Assembly: GCA_904501845.1 (NCBI GenBank)
Contig: CAJGCH010000001.1
Location: 1 to 35,511 of the forward strand
Source: an uncultured Bacillaceae bacterium
GTDB lineage: Bacteria; Bacillota; Bacilli; Bacillales; Pradoshiaceae
Direction: 5' to 3'
Length of the DNA stretch: 35,511 bases
Made by a program: the position numbers and the translations under genes. The notes under the pieces were generated by a model that saw nothing but the letters and a program-made list of their open reading frames with translations, made no database searches and had not been told where the DNA came from. The stretch's first letter is position 1; each line of letters begins with the position of its first letter. This document shows, in pieces, positions 14,270-21,955 of this stretch.

Positions 14270-15409
14270 TTGACAGCTATACGATATGAATTAATAAAGA
14301 CTTGTAAACAAACGGGAGCGAGACTCGGACGTGTGCACACGCCGCATGGCTCCTTTGACACACCTGCGTTCATGCCGGTAGGCACGCTCGCAACGGTAAA
14401 AACGATGTCTCCTGAGGAATTAAAGGAGATGGGTGCAAACATCATTCTCGGCAACACATACCACCTCTGGCTTCGTCCAGGTACGGAAGTTATTAAGGCT
14501 GCCGGCGGATTACACAAATTCATGAACTGGGACCGCGCAATTCTGACGGATTCAGGCGGATTCCAAGTATTTAGCTTGAGTGAATTCAGGAAAATAGAGG
14601 AGGAAGGCGTACATTTCCGTAACCACCTCAATGGGGACAAGCTATTCCTTTCTCCGGAAAAAGCGATGGAGATCCAAAACATCCTCGGTTCGGACATTAT
14701 GATGGCCTTTGATGAATGCCCTCCATATCCAGCTGAGTATGATTACATGAAAAAATCCGTTGAGCGGACATCAAGATGGGCAGAACGCTGCCTGAAGGCG
14801 CATGCTCGTCCGCAAGATCAAGGACTGTTCGGTATCGTGCAAGGAGGGGAATATGAAGACCTGCGCCGCCAGAGCGCCGAAGATCTCGTTTCACTCGATT
14901 TCCCTGGATATGCCGTCGGCGGACTTAGTGTAGGGGAACCGAAGGATGTCATGAACCGTACACTTGAATTCACCACACCGTATCTGCCGGCAGACAAACC
15001 GCGTTACTTAATGGGTGTAGGTTCACCCGATTCCTTGATTGACGGTGCCATTCGCGGAATTGATATGTTTGACTGTGTGCTTCCGACCCGTATTGCCCGT
15101 AACGGAACTTTAATGACCTCTGAAGGAAGATTAGTCGTTAAGAATGCCAAATATGCATTAGATTTCGGTCCGCTTGATCCGAATTGCGATTGTCATGTTT
15201 GTCAAAACTATTCACGTGCCTACATTCGCCATCTTATTAGATGTGACGAAACATTCGGAATACGCTTAACCTCTTATCATAATCTATACTTTCTGTTAAA
15301 ATTAATGGAACAGGTTCGACAAGCTATCATGGAAGACAGGCTTGGGGACTTCAGGGAAGAATTTTTTGAGAGATACGGGTTCAATAAACCGAATGCGAAA
15401 AACTTCTAA
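14270..15409 (+). CDS. tgt: tRNA-guanine transglycosylase
   Basis: 379 residues from TTG 14270, chosen because AGAGGAG lies 8 bases upstream and the length then matches the family; an upstream in-frame TTG at 14252 has no site. Catalytic parts are visible: LTDSGGFQVFS (general acid/base Asp), GIVQGGEYEDLR, GGLSVGEP and FDCVLPTRIARNG (nucleophile Asp). The zinc site CDCHVCQNYSRAYIRHL lies near the C-terminus. It swaps guanine 34 of tRNAs with GUN anticodons for preQ1. The sequence is highly conserved throughout. It lies in the same run as queA. Confidence 0.98.
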   Translation: MTAIRYELIKTCKQTGARLGRVHTPHGSFDTPAFMPVGTLATVKTMSPEELKEMGANIILGNTYHLWLRPGTEVIKAAGGLHKFMNWDRAILTDSGGFQVFSLSEFRKIEEEGVHFRNHLNGDKLFLSPEKAMEIQNILGSDIMMAFDECPPYPAEYDYMKKSVERTSRWAERCLKAHARPQDQGLFGIVQGGEYEDLRRQSAEDLVSLDFPGYAVGGLSVGEPKDVMNRTLEFTTPYLPADKPRYLMGVGSPDSLIDGAIRGIDMFDCVLPTRIARNGTLMTSEGRLVVKNAKYALDFGPLDPNCDCHVCQNYSRAYIRHLIRCDETFGIRLTSYHNLYFLLKLMEQVRQAIMEDRLGDFREEFFERYGFNKPNAKNF

Positions 15410-15448
15410 CCTTTGATAAACCTTTTAAGAAAGGAGTGAAAATAAAAC

Positions 15449-15745
15449 ATGGTATTGTCTCAATTCTTATTGCCAATCATTCTTTTGGTGTTCTTCTACT
15501 TGGTATTGATTCGACCACAGCAAAAGCGCCAAAAAGAAACGATTAAAATGCAAAATGAGCTTCAAAAAGGAGATAAGGTCGTTACTATCGGCGGTTTACA
15601 CGGAACAGTGGATGCTGTTGACGAAGATAAAGTCATCCTTAGAAGTCCTGATGGTTCACGCTTGACGTTTGAAAAGCGCAGCGTAAGCCAGGTGGTTCAA
15701 AAGAAAGAATCAGTGGTTGCTGCAGATACAGCAACAGATAAATAA
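15449..15745 (+). CDS. yajC: YajC, Sec translocase accessory subunit
   Basis: 98 residues. One N-terminal membrane segment (about 4-20, FLLPIILLVFFYLVLIRPQQKRQKE) is followed by a small soluble domain (GDKVVTIGGLHGTVDAVDEDKVIL), the typical YajC layout. It associates with SecDF, which is encoded about 3.5 kb downstream, and supports protein export at SecYEG. An AAGGAG site lies about 13 bases before the ATG, a rather long spacing. It is the last gene of the ruvA run and is closed by a perfect palindromic terminator. Confidence 0.95.
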   Translation: MVLSQFLLPIILLVFFYLVLIRPQQKRQKETIKMQNELQKGDKVVTIGGLHGTVDAVDEDKVILRSPDGSRLTFEKRSVSQVVQKKESVVAADTATDK

Positions 15746-15751
15746 TTAATG

Positions 15752-15789
15752 AAAAAACCTAGTCCATTTTAAAATGGACTAGGTTTTTT
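15752..15789. terminator. Perfect palindromic terminator, yajC / yrzE
   Basis: The two 19-base arms, AAAAAACCTAGTCCATTTT and its exact complement, meet at 15770/15771. They end in A- and T-runs, so the element works in both directions between convergent genes. Its left half also encodes the last residues and stop codon of the minus-strand yrzE. Confidence 0.92.
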
Positions 15790-16179
15790 TGTTTCGGGCC
15801 CGCCGCTCAAGTTAACGCCAAGGACGCCTCCCATCATCGCTGTCACGATGAAACAGGCATTATAGATGAGCTGCTTGGTCGTGAATAAGGATTCTAGGCC
15901 AAGATATTGATACAGGAACACGATTAGCGTATAGATCAGCCCCGTCCCGCCGCCTAGGAGCCACCCTTGCTTCTTTCCTTTCCCGCCCGCAATGAAGCCG
16001 CCGATAAAAAGAGTGAGGAAAGAGAGAATCATGATGATATACGTTAGGGAGGATTCGGTGACACTGGTGAATCGCAGGATTAAGGAGAAGCACAGGCTGA
16101 ACAGGGCAGCCATGATAAAGATTGTCACGACCCCATAAAGAATAGCTGAACCTAAATTTCTCGTTTCGATGGGAACCAA
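15769..16179 (-). CDS. yrzE: YrzE-like membrane protein (TIGR04086 family)
   Basis: 136 residues with four hydrophobic segments (about 10-35, 45-65, 72-92, 105-125). The segment FIGGFIAGGKGKKQGWLLGGGTGLIYTL is typical of the TIGR04086/YrzE family, and the place beside yajC is the same as in B. subtilis. The annotated start is TTG. The GGAG stretch sits only a base or two before it, so the true start is uncertain, and a shorter form starting at a later Met (about residue 23) is possible. The last codons (KPSPF) and the stop lie in the arm of the terminator palindrome. Function unknown. Confidence 0.8.
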   Translation of the reverse strand: MVPIETRNLGSAILYGVVTIFIMAALFSLCFSLILRFTSVTESSLTYIIMILSFLTLFIGGFIAGGKGKKQGWLLGGGTGLIYTLIVFLYQYLGLESLFTTKQLIYNACFIVTAMMGGVLGVNLSGGPETKKPSPF

Positions 16180-16287
16180 CTCCTTTTTAACCAGAAAAGT
16201 ATGTCTTATCCTTACTTTATTCAGCTCAGGTCTATTTAGAATGTTTTTTTAGTACAACCCTCAATTTATGTGGTTGAAAACGCTCTT

Positions 16288-16312
16288 TTGACAAACACTA
16301 TCAATTGATAGT
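16288..16312 (+). promoter_or_regulatory. Promoter -35 with adjoining palindrome before the DUF421 gene
   Basis: TTGACA (16288-16293) is followed 3 bases later by the perfect 16-base palindrome ACTATCAATTGATAGT (16297-16312), which ends 24 bases before the DUF421 start codon. Where the -10 should be there is only TAGTTG or GATAGT, so the promoter is incomplete. The palindrome has the size and place of a repressor operator, or it could form a small leader hairpin. Confidence 0.45.
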
Positions 16313-16336
16313 TGGAAAAGGGAGCAGTGATTAGTT

Positions 16337-16990
16337 ATGGATTTTTTAATTATTATTGGAAGAACATTATTTCTTTACGTCATTATTTTTCTCGTATTCC
16401 GAATCATGGGGAAGAGGGAGATCGGAGAACTAAGCCTTTTGGACTTGGTCGTTTTTATCATGATTGCAGATATTGCGGTAATCGGAATAGAAAATTATGA
16501 CAAGAATGTATTAAATGCGATATTGCCCATTACTGTGTTGTTTTTCGTACAAATGACATTTGCTTATGCTTCTTTGAAGGTTCCTTTTCTGCGCAAGGCC
16601 ATTGACGGGGAGCCGACGGTTCTTATTCATAATGGATTAATCAACCAAAAAGCAATGAAAAAGCTTCGCTATAACCTGGAAGACTTGCTGATGCAGCTTA
16701 GAGAGAATGGGGTAAGAAAAATCAGTGAGGTCGAATTTGGGATTGTTGAGGCGTCCGGGAAGCTTTCTGTGTATGAATTTACTGAGAATGCCGCGATCAA
16801 TCAGCCAAAGCCAGCACCGATTATGACCTTAATCCAGGATGGGAGAGTCATAACAAACAATCTCACTGGGATCGGAAAATCGGAAGACTGGCTCAGAGAA
16901 GAGCTTAAGAGACACGGTCATCCTGACATCAATGGAGTCTTTCTATGCACCCTGGAGGATGAGCGTTTACGTATCTTTAGAAAAGAATGA
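16337..16990 (+). CDS. yrbG: DUF421 / YetF-family membrane protein (YrbG-like)
   Basis: 217 residues. Three membrane segments (about 4-23, 37-52, 60-80), with FRIMGKREIGELSLLDLVVFIMIADIA between, precede a soluble domain with DGEPTVLIHNGLINQKAMKKLRYNLEDLLMQLRENGV and KISEVEFGIVEASGKLSVYE. This is the standard layout of the YetF/DUF421 family. Several paralogues in bacilli are linked to spores or envelope, but no biochemical role is established. GGGAG lies 12 bases before the ATG. The gene ends 5 bases from the end of the convergent spoVB, with no hairpin between. Confidence 0.88.
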   Translation: MDFLIIIGRTLFLYVIIFLVFRIMGKREIGELSLLDLVVFIMIADIAVIGIENYDKNVLNAILPITVLFFVQMTFAYASLKVPFLRKAIDGEPTVLIHNGLINQKAMKKLRYNLEDLLMQLRENGVRKISEVEFGIVEASGKLSVYEFTENAAINQPKPAPIMTLIQDGRVITNNLTGIGKSEDWLREELKRHGHPDINGVFLCTLEDERLRIFRKE

Positions 16991-16995
16991 GCGAA

Positions 16996-18561
16996 TTATT
17001 TAAACGGTGCTAACGAAGCGAGCAGCGGCCCGATAATTGGAATTCTTCGGACTTCATCCCTGCGGACAATTCCCGTTAGCATACTTCCGGCCAAAAAGAT
17101 GCCGCCCATGGAAGCTGCCGAGATGAGTATGCGATTTATGGCAGGGATATCTGTTAGCCAGTTGAAATAAAGCATATGGCCTAGGATGCCGGTAAAAACC
17201 ATCACGATGAGTGCCATCAAATATTCATGCAAGTATATGGTCAAACTGACTTTTTTCATGACGGTCGCGAAGTGAAGCGTGGTCACAAGGACCGTGCTGA
17301 CACAAATGGCAATGGCTGCGCCCATGATGCCAAAGGAAGGCTGGGCAACGAGCGTTATAATCAAAATGATTTTCGTCAATGAGCCAATGATGCTGTTAAA
17401 CATGGCTGCCTTCGCCATATTCAAGGCCTGCAGGGTTGAATTTAATGGACCTTGATAGAAAAAGAAGATGAAGAATGGAGCCATGAAGCGGACATATACA
17501 CCCGCATGTTCATTATGATAAACCGCCTCCATGATCGGGTGTGCCAAAACGAATAAAACGACTACCGCAAGCGTCCCGCTCAGAAAAGAGAGACGGAGGG
17601 ACTGCTGGATGCGATGAACAACCTGTTTGATATTCCCTTTAGAATACGCCTCGCTTACAGCGGGTACGAGTGATACACCAAGGGAAATGGTAATAAAGGA
17701 CGGAAGCATAAGAAGCGGCACAGCATAGCCGGCGAGCTCCCCATATTGGGCTGTAGCAACGCCTGTGGCGACACCGGCTGCGGCAAGGCTTCTGGCAACG
17801 ACAATCGGTTCGATAAACCAGGTAATGGACCCAACCATCCGGCTTCCTGTTGCAGGGATGGAGATCGACAGCAATTCCATCAATGTATCCTTGCCAGTGG
17901 CCGCATAGTGCAAAAACTTCTTCCTAAGCTGGAAAGGCTTCTTCAATTTAAACATCAGCATCAAATAGAGAAGTGATGCGAGCTCCCCGATAACGGAAGC
18001 AATCATGGCACCGGCTGCGGCATATTCAATACCGTAAGGCAAGAAGGCCCTTGTAAATGCTGCAATCATGGAAATGCGCACGACCTGTTCGACCACCATG
18101 GAAATCGCATGGGGCTTCATATTCTGCTTGCCCTGGAAATATCCCCGCAAAACAGCTGAGATAGCCGCAATCGGGATGATGGGGATAATGGCAATCAAAG
18201 GCAGATACGTTCTTGAATCCGTAAAGACATGGGTTGATAGATAAGGAGCGAGCAAGAATAGGATAGGGGTAAAGATAGCCGACAAGCCTCCGGTAACAGA
18301 TAAGGCAACGACAAGTATTTTCTTCGTTTTTTGATGATCACCTCGAGCGGTCGCTTCTGCCACGAACTTCGATATGGCGATTGGCATGCCAAGCTGAACC
18401 ATGGCAATGACCAGAAATAAGGAAGGCAATGCCATCATATATAACCCGACGCCTTCTTCCCCAATAAAGCGGGCAATGACGATCCGGTTTACAAAACCGA
18501 GCACTCTTGTTATCAGGCCTGCAATCATCAGGATGACAGTACCCCTAATAAAACTAGACAT
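16996..18561 (-). CDS. spoVB: SpoVB, flippase-like stage V sporulation protein
   Basis: 521 residues with about 14 membrane segments, MOP/MATE-exporter superfamily (Wzx/MurJ type). The N-terminus FIRGTVILMIAGLITRVLGFVNRIVIARFIGEEGVGLYMMA and internal VLRGYFQGKQNM, LPYGIEYAAAGAM and QGPLNSTLQALN follow B. subtilis SpoVB closely, as does the end RRIPIIGPLL. In B. subtilis it is needed for spore cortex synthesis, probably moving a lipid-linked precursor across the membrane surrounding the forespore. The minus-strand ribosome site GGTGGGG lies about 6 bases before the ATG. Position between yrbG and comN matches B. subtilis. Confidence 0.95.
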   Translation of the reverse strand: MSSFIRGTVILMIAGLITRVLGFVNRIVIARFIGEEGVGLYMMALPSLFLVIAMVQLGMPIAISKFVAEATARGDHQKTKKILVVALSVTGGLSAIFTPILFLLAPYLSTHVFTDSRTYLPLIAIIPIIPIAAISAVLRGYFQGKQNMKPHAISMVVEQVVRISMIAAFTRAFLPYGIEYAAAGAMIASVIGELASLLYLMLMFKLKKPFQLRKKFLHYAATGKDTLMELLSISIPATGSRMVGSITWFIEPIVVARSLAAAGVATGVATAQYGELAGYAVPLLMLPSFITISLGVSLVPAVSEAYSKGNIKQVVHRIQQSLRLSFLSGTLAVVVLFVLAHPIMEAVYHNEHAGVYVRFMAPFFIFFFYQGPLNSTLQALNMAKAAMFNSIIGSLTKIILIITLVAQPSFGIMGAAIAICVSTVLVTTLHFATVMKKVSLTIYLHEYLMALIVMVFTGILGHMLYFNWLTDIPAINRILISAASMGGIFLAGSMLTGIVRRDEVRRIPIIGPLLASLAPFK

Positions 18562-18694
18562 TCATTTCCCCACCTTCTCAAAAGAGCTGCAATCCATTAC
18601 AATTAATCTATATGCAACTTAATGGGCCAACCATGACAAGCTTTAAGGATTTAGTGAAAAATACATACTATATTGGCTTGGGGGATGATGAATT

Positions 18695-19003
18695 GTGGAA
18701 GTAAAGCACCCATATGAGAAATTTCGTCAGGAAATGGATCCGGCGCTGAAAAGCAAGCAGGAGGAGTTTGATTTGCTTGGTTATCCGGATATTACCGAGG
18801 AGGATATTTGGAAGTACATGATTCAGAAGAAATGGAAGAAGGCGAAGGGTGAGGCTCGCCAGCATGAGATTATTCAAGACATCATGAGACTGAAAGTGTC
18901 AGATTACATGAATTTTGCCACTACATCGGCATTGGTAGAGGCGGAAACAAGGAAAAAGGATATGGCCGCCGGTTTGGAGGAGTTTAAGGACCTATTCTCA
19001 TGA
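18695..19003 (+). CDS. comN: ComN-like post-transcriptional regulator (YrzD)
   Basis: 102 residues, GTG start with GGGGGA 9 bases upstream. Acidic and lysine-rich, helical, with no membrane segment. Recognisable family words are ITEEDIWKYMIQKKWKK and LKVSDYMNFATTSALVEAE. In B. subtilis ComN controls late competence by affecting comE mRNA accumulation and lies at the same place between spoVB and secDF. Identification is from these motifs plus position; whether this organism becomes competent cannot be judged here. No terminator is evident before the secDF promoter region. Confidence 0.82.
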   Translation: MEVKHPYEKFRQEMDPALKSKQEEFDLLGYPDITEEDIWKYMIQKKWKKAKGEARQHEIIQDIMRLKVSDYMNFATTSALVEAETRKKDMAAGLEEFKDLFS

Positions 19004-19064
19004 ATGTGTTATAAGAATATTCCTATCATTTGCACAAAATATTATCGGATATTAGGGAATCAAA

Positions 19065-19093
19065 TTGACACCGAACCCTCAATCTTCCATAAT
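19065..19093 (+). promoter_or_regulatory. Promoter of secDF
   Basis: TTGACA (19065-19070) and CATAAT (19088-19093) are separated by exactly 17 bases, a near-consensus sigma-A promoter. The transcript would begin near 19100, giving a leader of about 115 bases before secDF. Confidence 0.7.
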
Positions 19094-19213
19094 AAGAACG
19101 TTATAGGAAACCAACCTTTTTGATTGAATCAACTAGGCACATGTTTTACCAAGCATAGCGTCCTTTCATGCTGCTTCAATCGGAAAATATCAATTAGGAG
19201 GCTAATTTACATA

Positions 19214-21478
19214 ATGGTAAAAAGAAGCAGAATCGTCGCTTTCTTTCTCATTGTTCTTGTATTAGGGGCAACGATGTTCGGAACGACGGAAAATGTTATG
19301 AAGAAAATCAAGCTGGGCCTTGATCTTCAAGGCGGCTTTGAAGTTTTGTATAAGGTAGAGCCTCTTAAAGAGGGTCAGACAATTGATGATGATACGATGT
19401 CAGCAACTGCCAGCGCGCTCGACCGCCGAATTAATGTTCTTGGAGTGAGTGAGCCCTCTATTACAGTTGAGGACGATAACCGGATCCGCGTTCAGCTTGC
19501 CGGCGTAGAGGATCAGGAAAACGCTCGTGAAATCTTATCCACATCCGCTAACCTGACCTTCCGCGATGTCAATGACAGGGTCATGCTTGACGGAAGCGAC
19601 TTGGAAGAAGGCGGAGCGAGTCAAAGCTATGATGAAACGAATCAGCCTGTTGTCTCCGTGAAGCTGAAGGATGGCGAAAAATTCGGAGAGGTTACGAAGG
19701 AAATCCTGGCAATGGCCCCGAATAATCAGCTTGTTATCTGGCTTGATTTTGAAGAAGGCAAGGATTCCTTTGAAGCGGAAGCGGCAAAGGAAAACCCAAA
19801 ATTCATTTCCGCTCCTAATGTAAACTATCAGATTAATTCTGATGAAGTTATGATTTCAGGAAACTTTACGGTTGAAGAAGCGAAGGAGCTCGCTTCAGTC
19901 CTGAATGCAGGCGCATTGCCGGTTCAGCTTGAAGAGATTTATTCAACATCTGTTGGAGCTTCATTTGGGGAAGAGGCGCTCAATAGCACATTATTTGCTG
20001 GTGTGATCGGCATTTTAGCTATCTTCCTATTTATGATAGCCTATTATCGACTTCCTGGTATCGTAGCGGTTGTCACGCTATCAGCTTATGTGTACCTGAT
20101 CATCCTTGTCTATGACTGGATGAATGCTGTACTGACATTACCGGGTATTGCCGCCCTCATTCTCGGGGTGGGGATGGCCGTTGATGCGAATATTATTACC
20201 AACGAGCGAATCCGTGATGAAATCCGGAAGGGAAGGACCATCAAGGCTGCCTTCAAGGAAGGGAACAAAAACTCCTTGTCCACCATCTTTGATGCTAATT
20301 TAACGACCCTTTTGGCCGCGGTTGTCTTGTTCATCTACGGGACAAGCTCTGTTAAAGGCTTTGCAACGAGCTTAATTGTCAGTATCCTGGTGAGCTTTAT
20401 CACAGCCGTATACGGCACACGTCTTATTATGTGGCTGTGGGTAAACAGTAATTTCCTTGATAAGCGCCCAGGCTGGTTTGGCGTTAAGCAAAAGGATATT
20501 CATGATTTGAATGAATTCAAGAAGGATCAATATTTGCCGACGAAATTTGATAAATGGGATTTCATCAAGCCAGCGAAGAAATTCTTTATCTTCTCCATTA
20601 TTTTGATGCTAATTGGAATCGGCTCCTTATTTGTGAGAAGCATGAATTTAGGTATAGACTTCTCTAGCGGTTCGAGAATCCAAATCACGTCAGATGAAAA
20701 GATTTCCGTAACTGAGATTGAATCAGACCTTGCGGCCAATGAGATAGAGGCACAGGATATCGTCTTGACTGGTGATGATGACAAGTCTGTCGTTGTCAGA
20801 ACGAAGCAAGTATTTGATAAAGATGAAATCGCAGCGCTTGGCACATTTTTCGAGGATAAATACGGACATACACCGAATGTGAACACCGTATCCCCGACAA
20901 TTGGAAAGGAATTGGCGAAAAATGCATTGATAGCGACCGCGATTGCATCAATCGGAATCGTTATCTATGCGACCATTCGTTTCGAATGGAGAATGGCCCT
21001 GCCGTCCTTGCTTGCGCTCTTGCATGACGCTTTTATGATTATTATGGTCTTCAGTTTGTTCCAAATCGAGGTGGATTTAACCTTTATCGCGGCCGTGCTG
21101 ACGATTATCGGTTACTCCATTAATGATACAATCGTGACCTTTGACCGTATTCGTGAAAATATGCGGCAAAAGAAACGCATTAAGACACAGGCTGAGCTTA
21201 ATGAAATCGTCAATATCAGTATAAGGCAAACGATGGTCCGCTCCTTTAATACCGTCATCACGGTGCTTGTCGTTGTCATCGCTATGATGATCTTTGGCAG
21301 TGAAGCCATCTGGAACTTCAATTTCGCCTTGTTGATTGGTCTCATTTCAGGCATATACTCCTCCGTCTTACTTGCGGCGCCATTGTATGCCATCTTAAAA
21401 GGCCGAGAACTGAAACAAAAAGGAACATTGAAAACGTACAAGGAAAAACGAGTCTCAAGCGATCAGCCACAAGTATAA
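19214..21478 (+). CDS. secDF: SecDF, fused protein-export membrane subunit
   Basis: 754 residues from ATG 19214, chosen because AGGAGG lies about 12 bases upstream and MVKRSRIVAFFLIVLVLGAT is a proper first membrane segment; the frame runs upstream to 19124 without a site. The SecD half has GLDLQGGFEVLYKV (from residue 35), a large extracellular P1 domain and transmembrane segments with LGVGMAVDANIITNERIRDE. The SecF half starts near residue 450 with LGIDFSSGS and has GYSINDTIVTFDRIREN. It uses the proton gradient to help draw secreted proteins through SecYEG. SecD and SecF are fused as usual in bacilli. A terminator follows. Confidence 0.97.
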   Translation: MVKRSRIVAFFLIVLVLGATMFGTTENVMKKIKLGLDLQGGFEVLYKVEPLKEGQTIDDDTMSATASALDRRINVLGVSEPSITVEDDNRIRVQLAGVEDQENAREILSTSANLTFRDVNDRVMLDGSDLEEGGASQSYDETNQPVVSVKLKDGEKFGEVTKEILAMAPNNQLVIWLDFEEGKDSFEAEAAKENPKFISAPNVNYQINSDEVMISGNFTVEEAKELASVLNAGALPVQLEEIYSTSVGASFGEEALNSTLFAGVIGILAIFLFMIAYYRLPGIVAVVTLSAYVYLIILVYDWMNAVLTLPGIAALILGVGMAVDANIITNERIRDEIRKGRTIKAAFKEGNKNSLSTIFDANLTTLLAAVVLFIYGTSSVKGFATSLIVSILVSFITAVYGTRLIMWLWVNSNFLDKRPGWFGVKQKDIHDLNEFKKDQYLPTKFDKWDFIKPAKKFFIFSIILMLIGIGSLFVRSMNLGIDFSSGSRIQITSDEKISVTEIESDLAANEIEAQDIVLTGDDDKSVVVRTKQVFDKDEIAALGTFFEDKYGHTPNVNTVSPTIGKELAKNALIATAIASIGIVIYATIRFEWRMALPSLLALLHDAFMIIMVFSLFQIEVDLTFIAAVLTIIGYSINDTIVTFDRIRENMRQKKRIKTQAELNEIVNISIRQTMVRSFNTVITVLVVVIAMMIFGSEAIWNFNFALLIGLISGIYSSVLLAAPLYAILKGRELKQKGTLKTYKEKRVSSDQPQV

Positions 21479-21492
21479 GGATGAAATTCCGA

Positions 21493-21524
21493 AGGGCAGT
21501 CCGAAAAAACGGGCTGCCTTTTTA
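21493..21524 (+). terminator. Terminator after secDF
   Basis: AGGGCAGTCCG (21493-21503) pairs with CGGGCTGCCT (21510-21519) around a loop of six A, followed by a T-run. A strong GC-rich hairpin 14 bases after the stop codon. Confidence 0.88.
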
Positions 21525-21618
21525 TCTGTGAATGAAATGTCTATTTAATCGTGAAAAGGGAATAGATAAATGCCATCAATAAAATTTCTGGAATGTTAGG
21601 ATGAAAGGGTGCTTTGAT

Positions 21619-21882
21619 ATGAAGAAATTGCAATGGCTTGTCATACTTGGAATCGTATTCACCGTAATTGTGGTGGTCTTTGCCGTTGTGAATGTGGATG
21701 ATGTGGCAGTGAATTATGTTTTTGGAACGGCGCATTGGCCTCTTATTCTCGTGATTTTGGGCTCCGTCGTGATGGGCGGCGCGATTGTTGGATCTGCGCT
21801 TGGGGTCAGGATTCTTCACCTATCCAAAGAGCTGAAAAAGCTAAGGAAGGAAACGTATCGGGAAGAAGGACAGCTCGAATAG
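21619..21882 (+). CDS. yrvD: LapA-domain small membrane protein (YrvD-like)
   Basis: 87 residues from ATG 21619, favoured by AAAGGGTG about 9 bases upstream; an earlier in-frame ATG at 21601 is possible. Two membrane segments (about 6-25 and 38-60) are separated by NVDDVAVNYVFGTAHWPLI and followed by a charged helix LSKELKKLRKETYREE, the layout of the LapA (DUF1049) domain. In Gram-negative bacteria LapA works in lipopolysaccharide assembly. In bacilli the role is unknown. It lies between secDF and recJ as in B. subtilis. Confidence 0.82.
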   Translation: MKKLQWLVILGIVFTVIVVVFAVVNVDDVAVNYVFGTAHWPLILVILGSVVMGGAIVGSALGVRILHLSKELKKLRKETYREEGQLE

Positions 21883-21903
21883 GGAAAATTTTATGCTCTT
21901 GCA

Positions 21904-21932
21904 TTGAACCTTTGACATTATTTTTTTATAAT
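21904..21932 (+). promoter_or_regulatory. Promoter of recJ
   Basis: TTGAAC (21904-21909) and a perfect TATAAT (21927-21932) are separated by 17 bases. A closer TTGACA (21912) has only 9 bases of spacing and is not usable with this -10. Transcription would begin about 17 bases before the recJ start codon. Confidence 0.6.
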
Positions 21933-21955
21933 AGGTAAGTCAGAGGGGTGACGTA

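Noticed and set aside
19124..19213. N-terminal extension of SecDF to 19124
   Set aside because: No ribosome site at the upstream start; AGGAGG and the membrane segment support 19214.
19214..21478. SecD-SecF fusion as a novelty
   Set aside because: A fused SecDF is the usual state in Bacillus.
21912..21932. TTGACA plus TATAAT before recJ as a promoter pair
   Set aside because: The spacing is only 9 bases; TTGAAC at 21904 with 17 bases fits instead.
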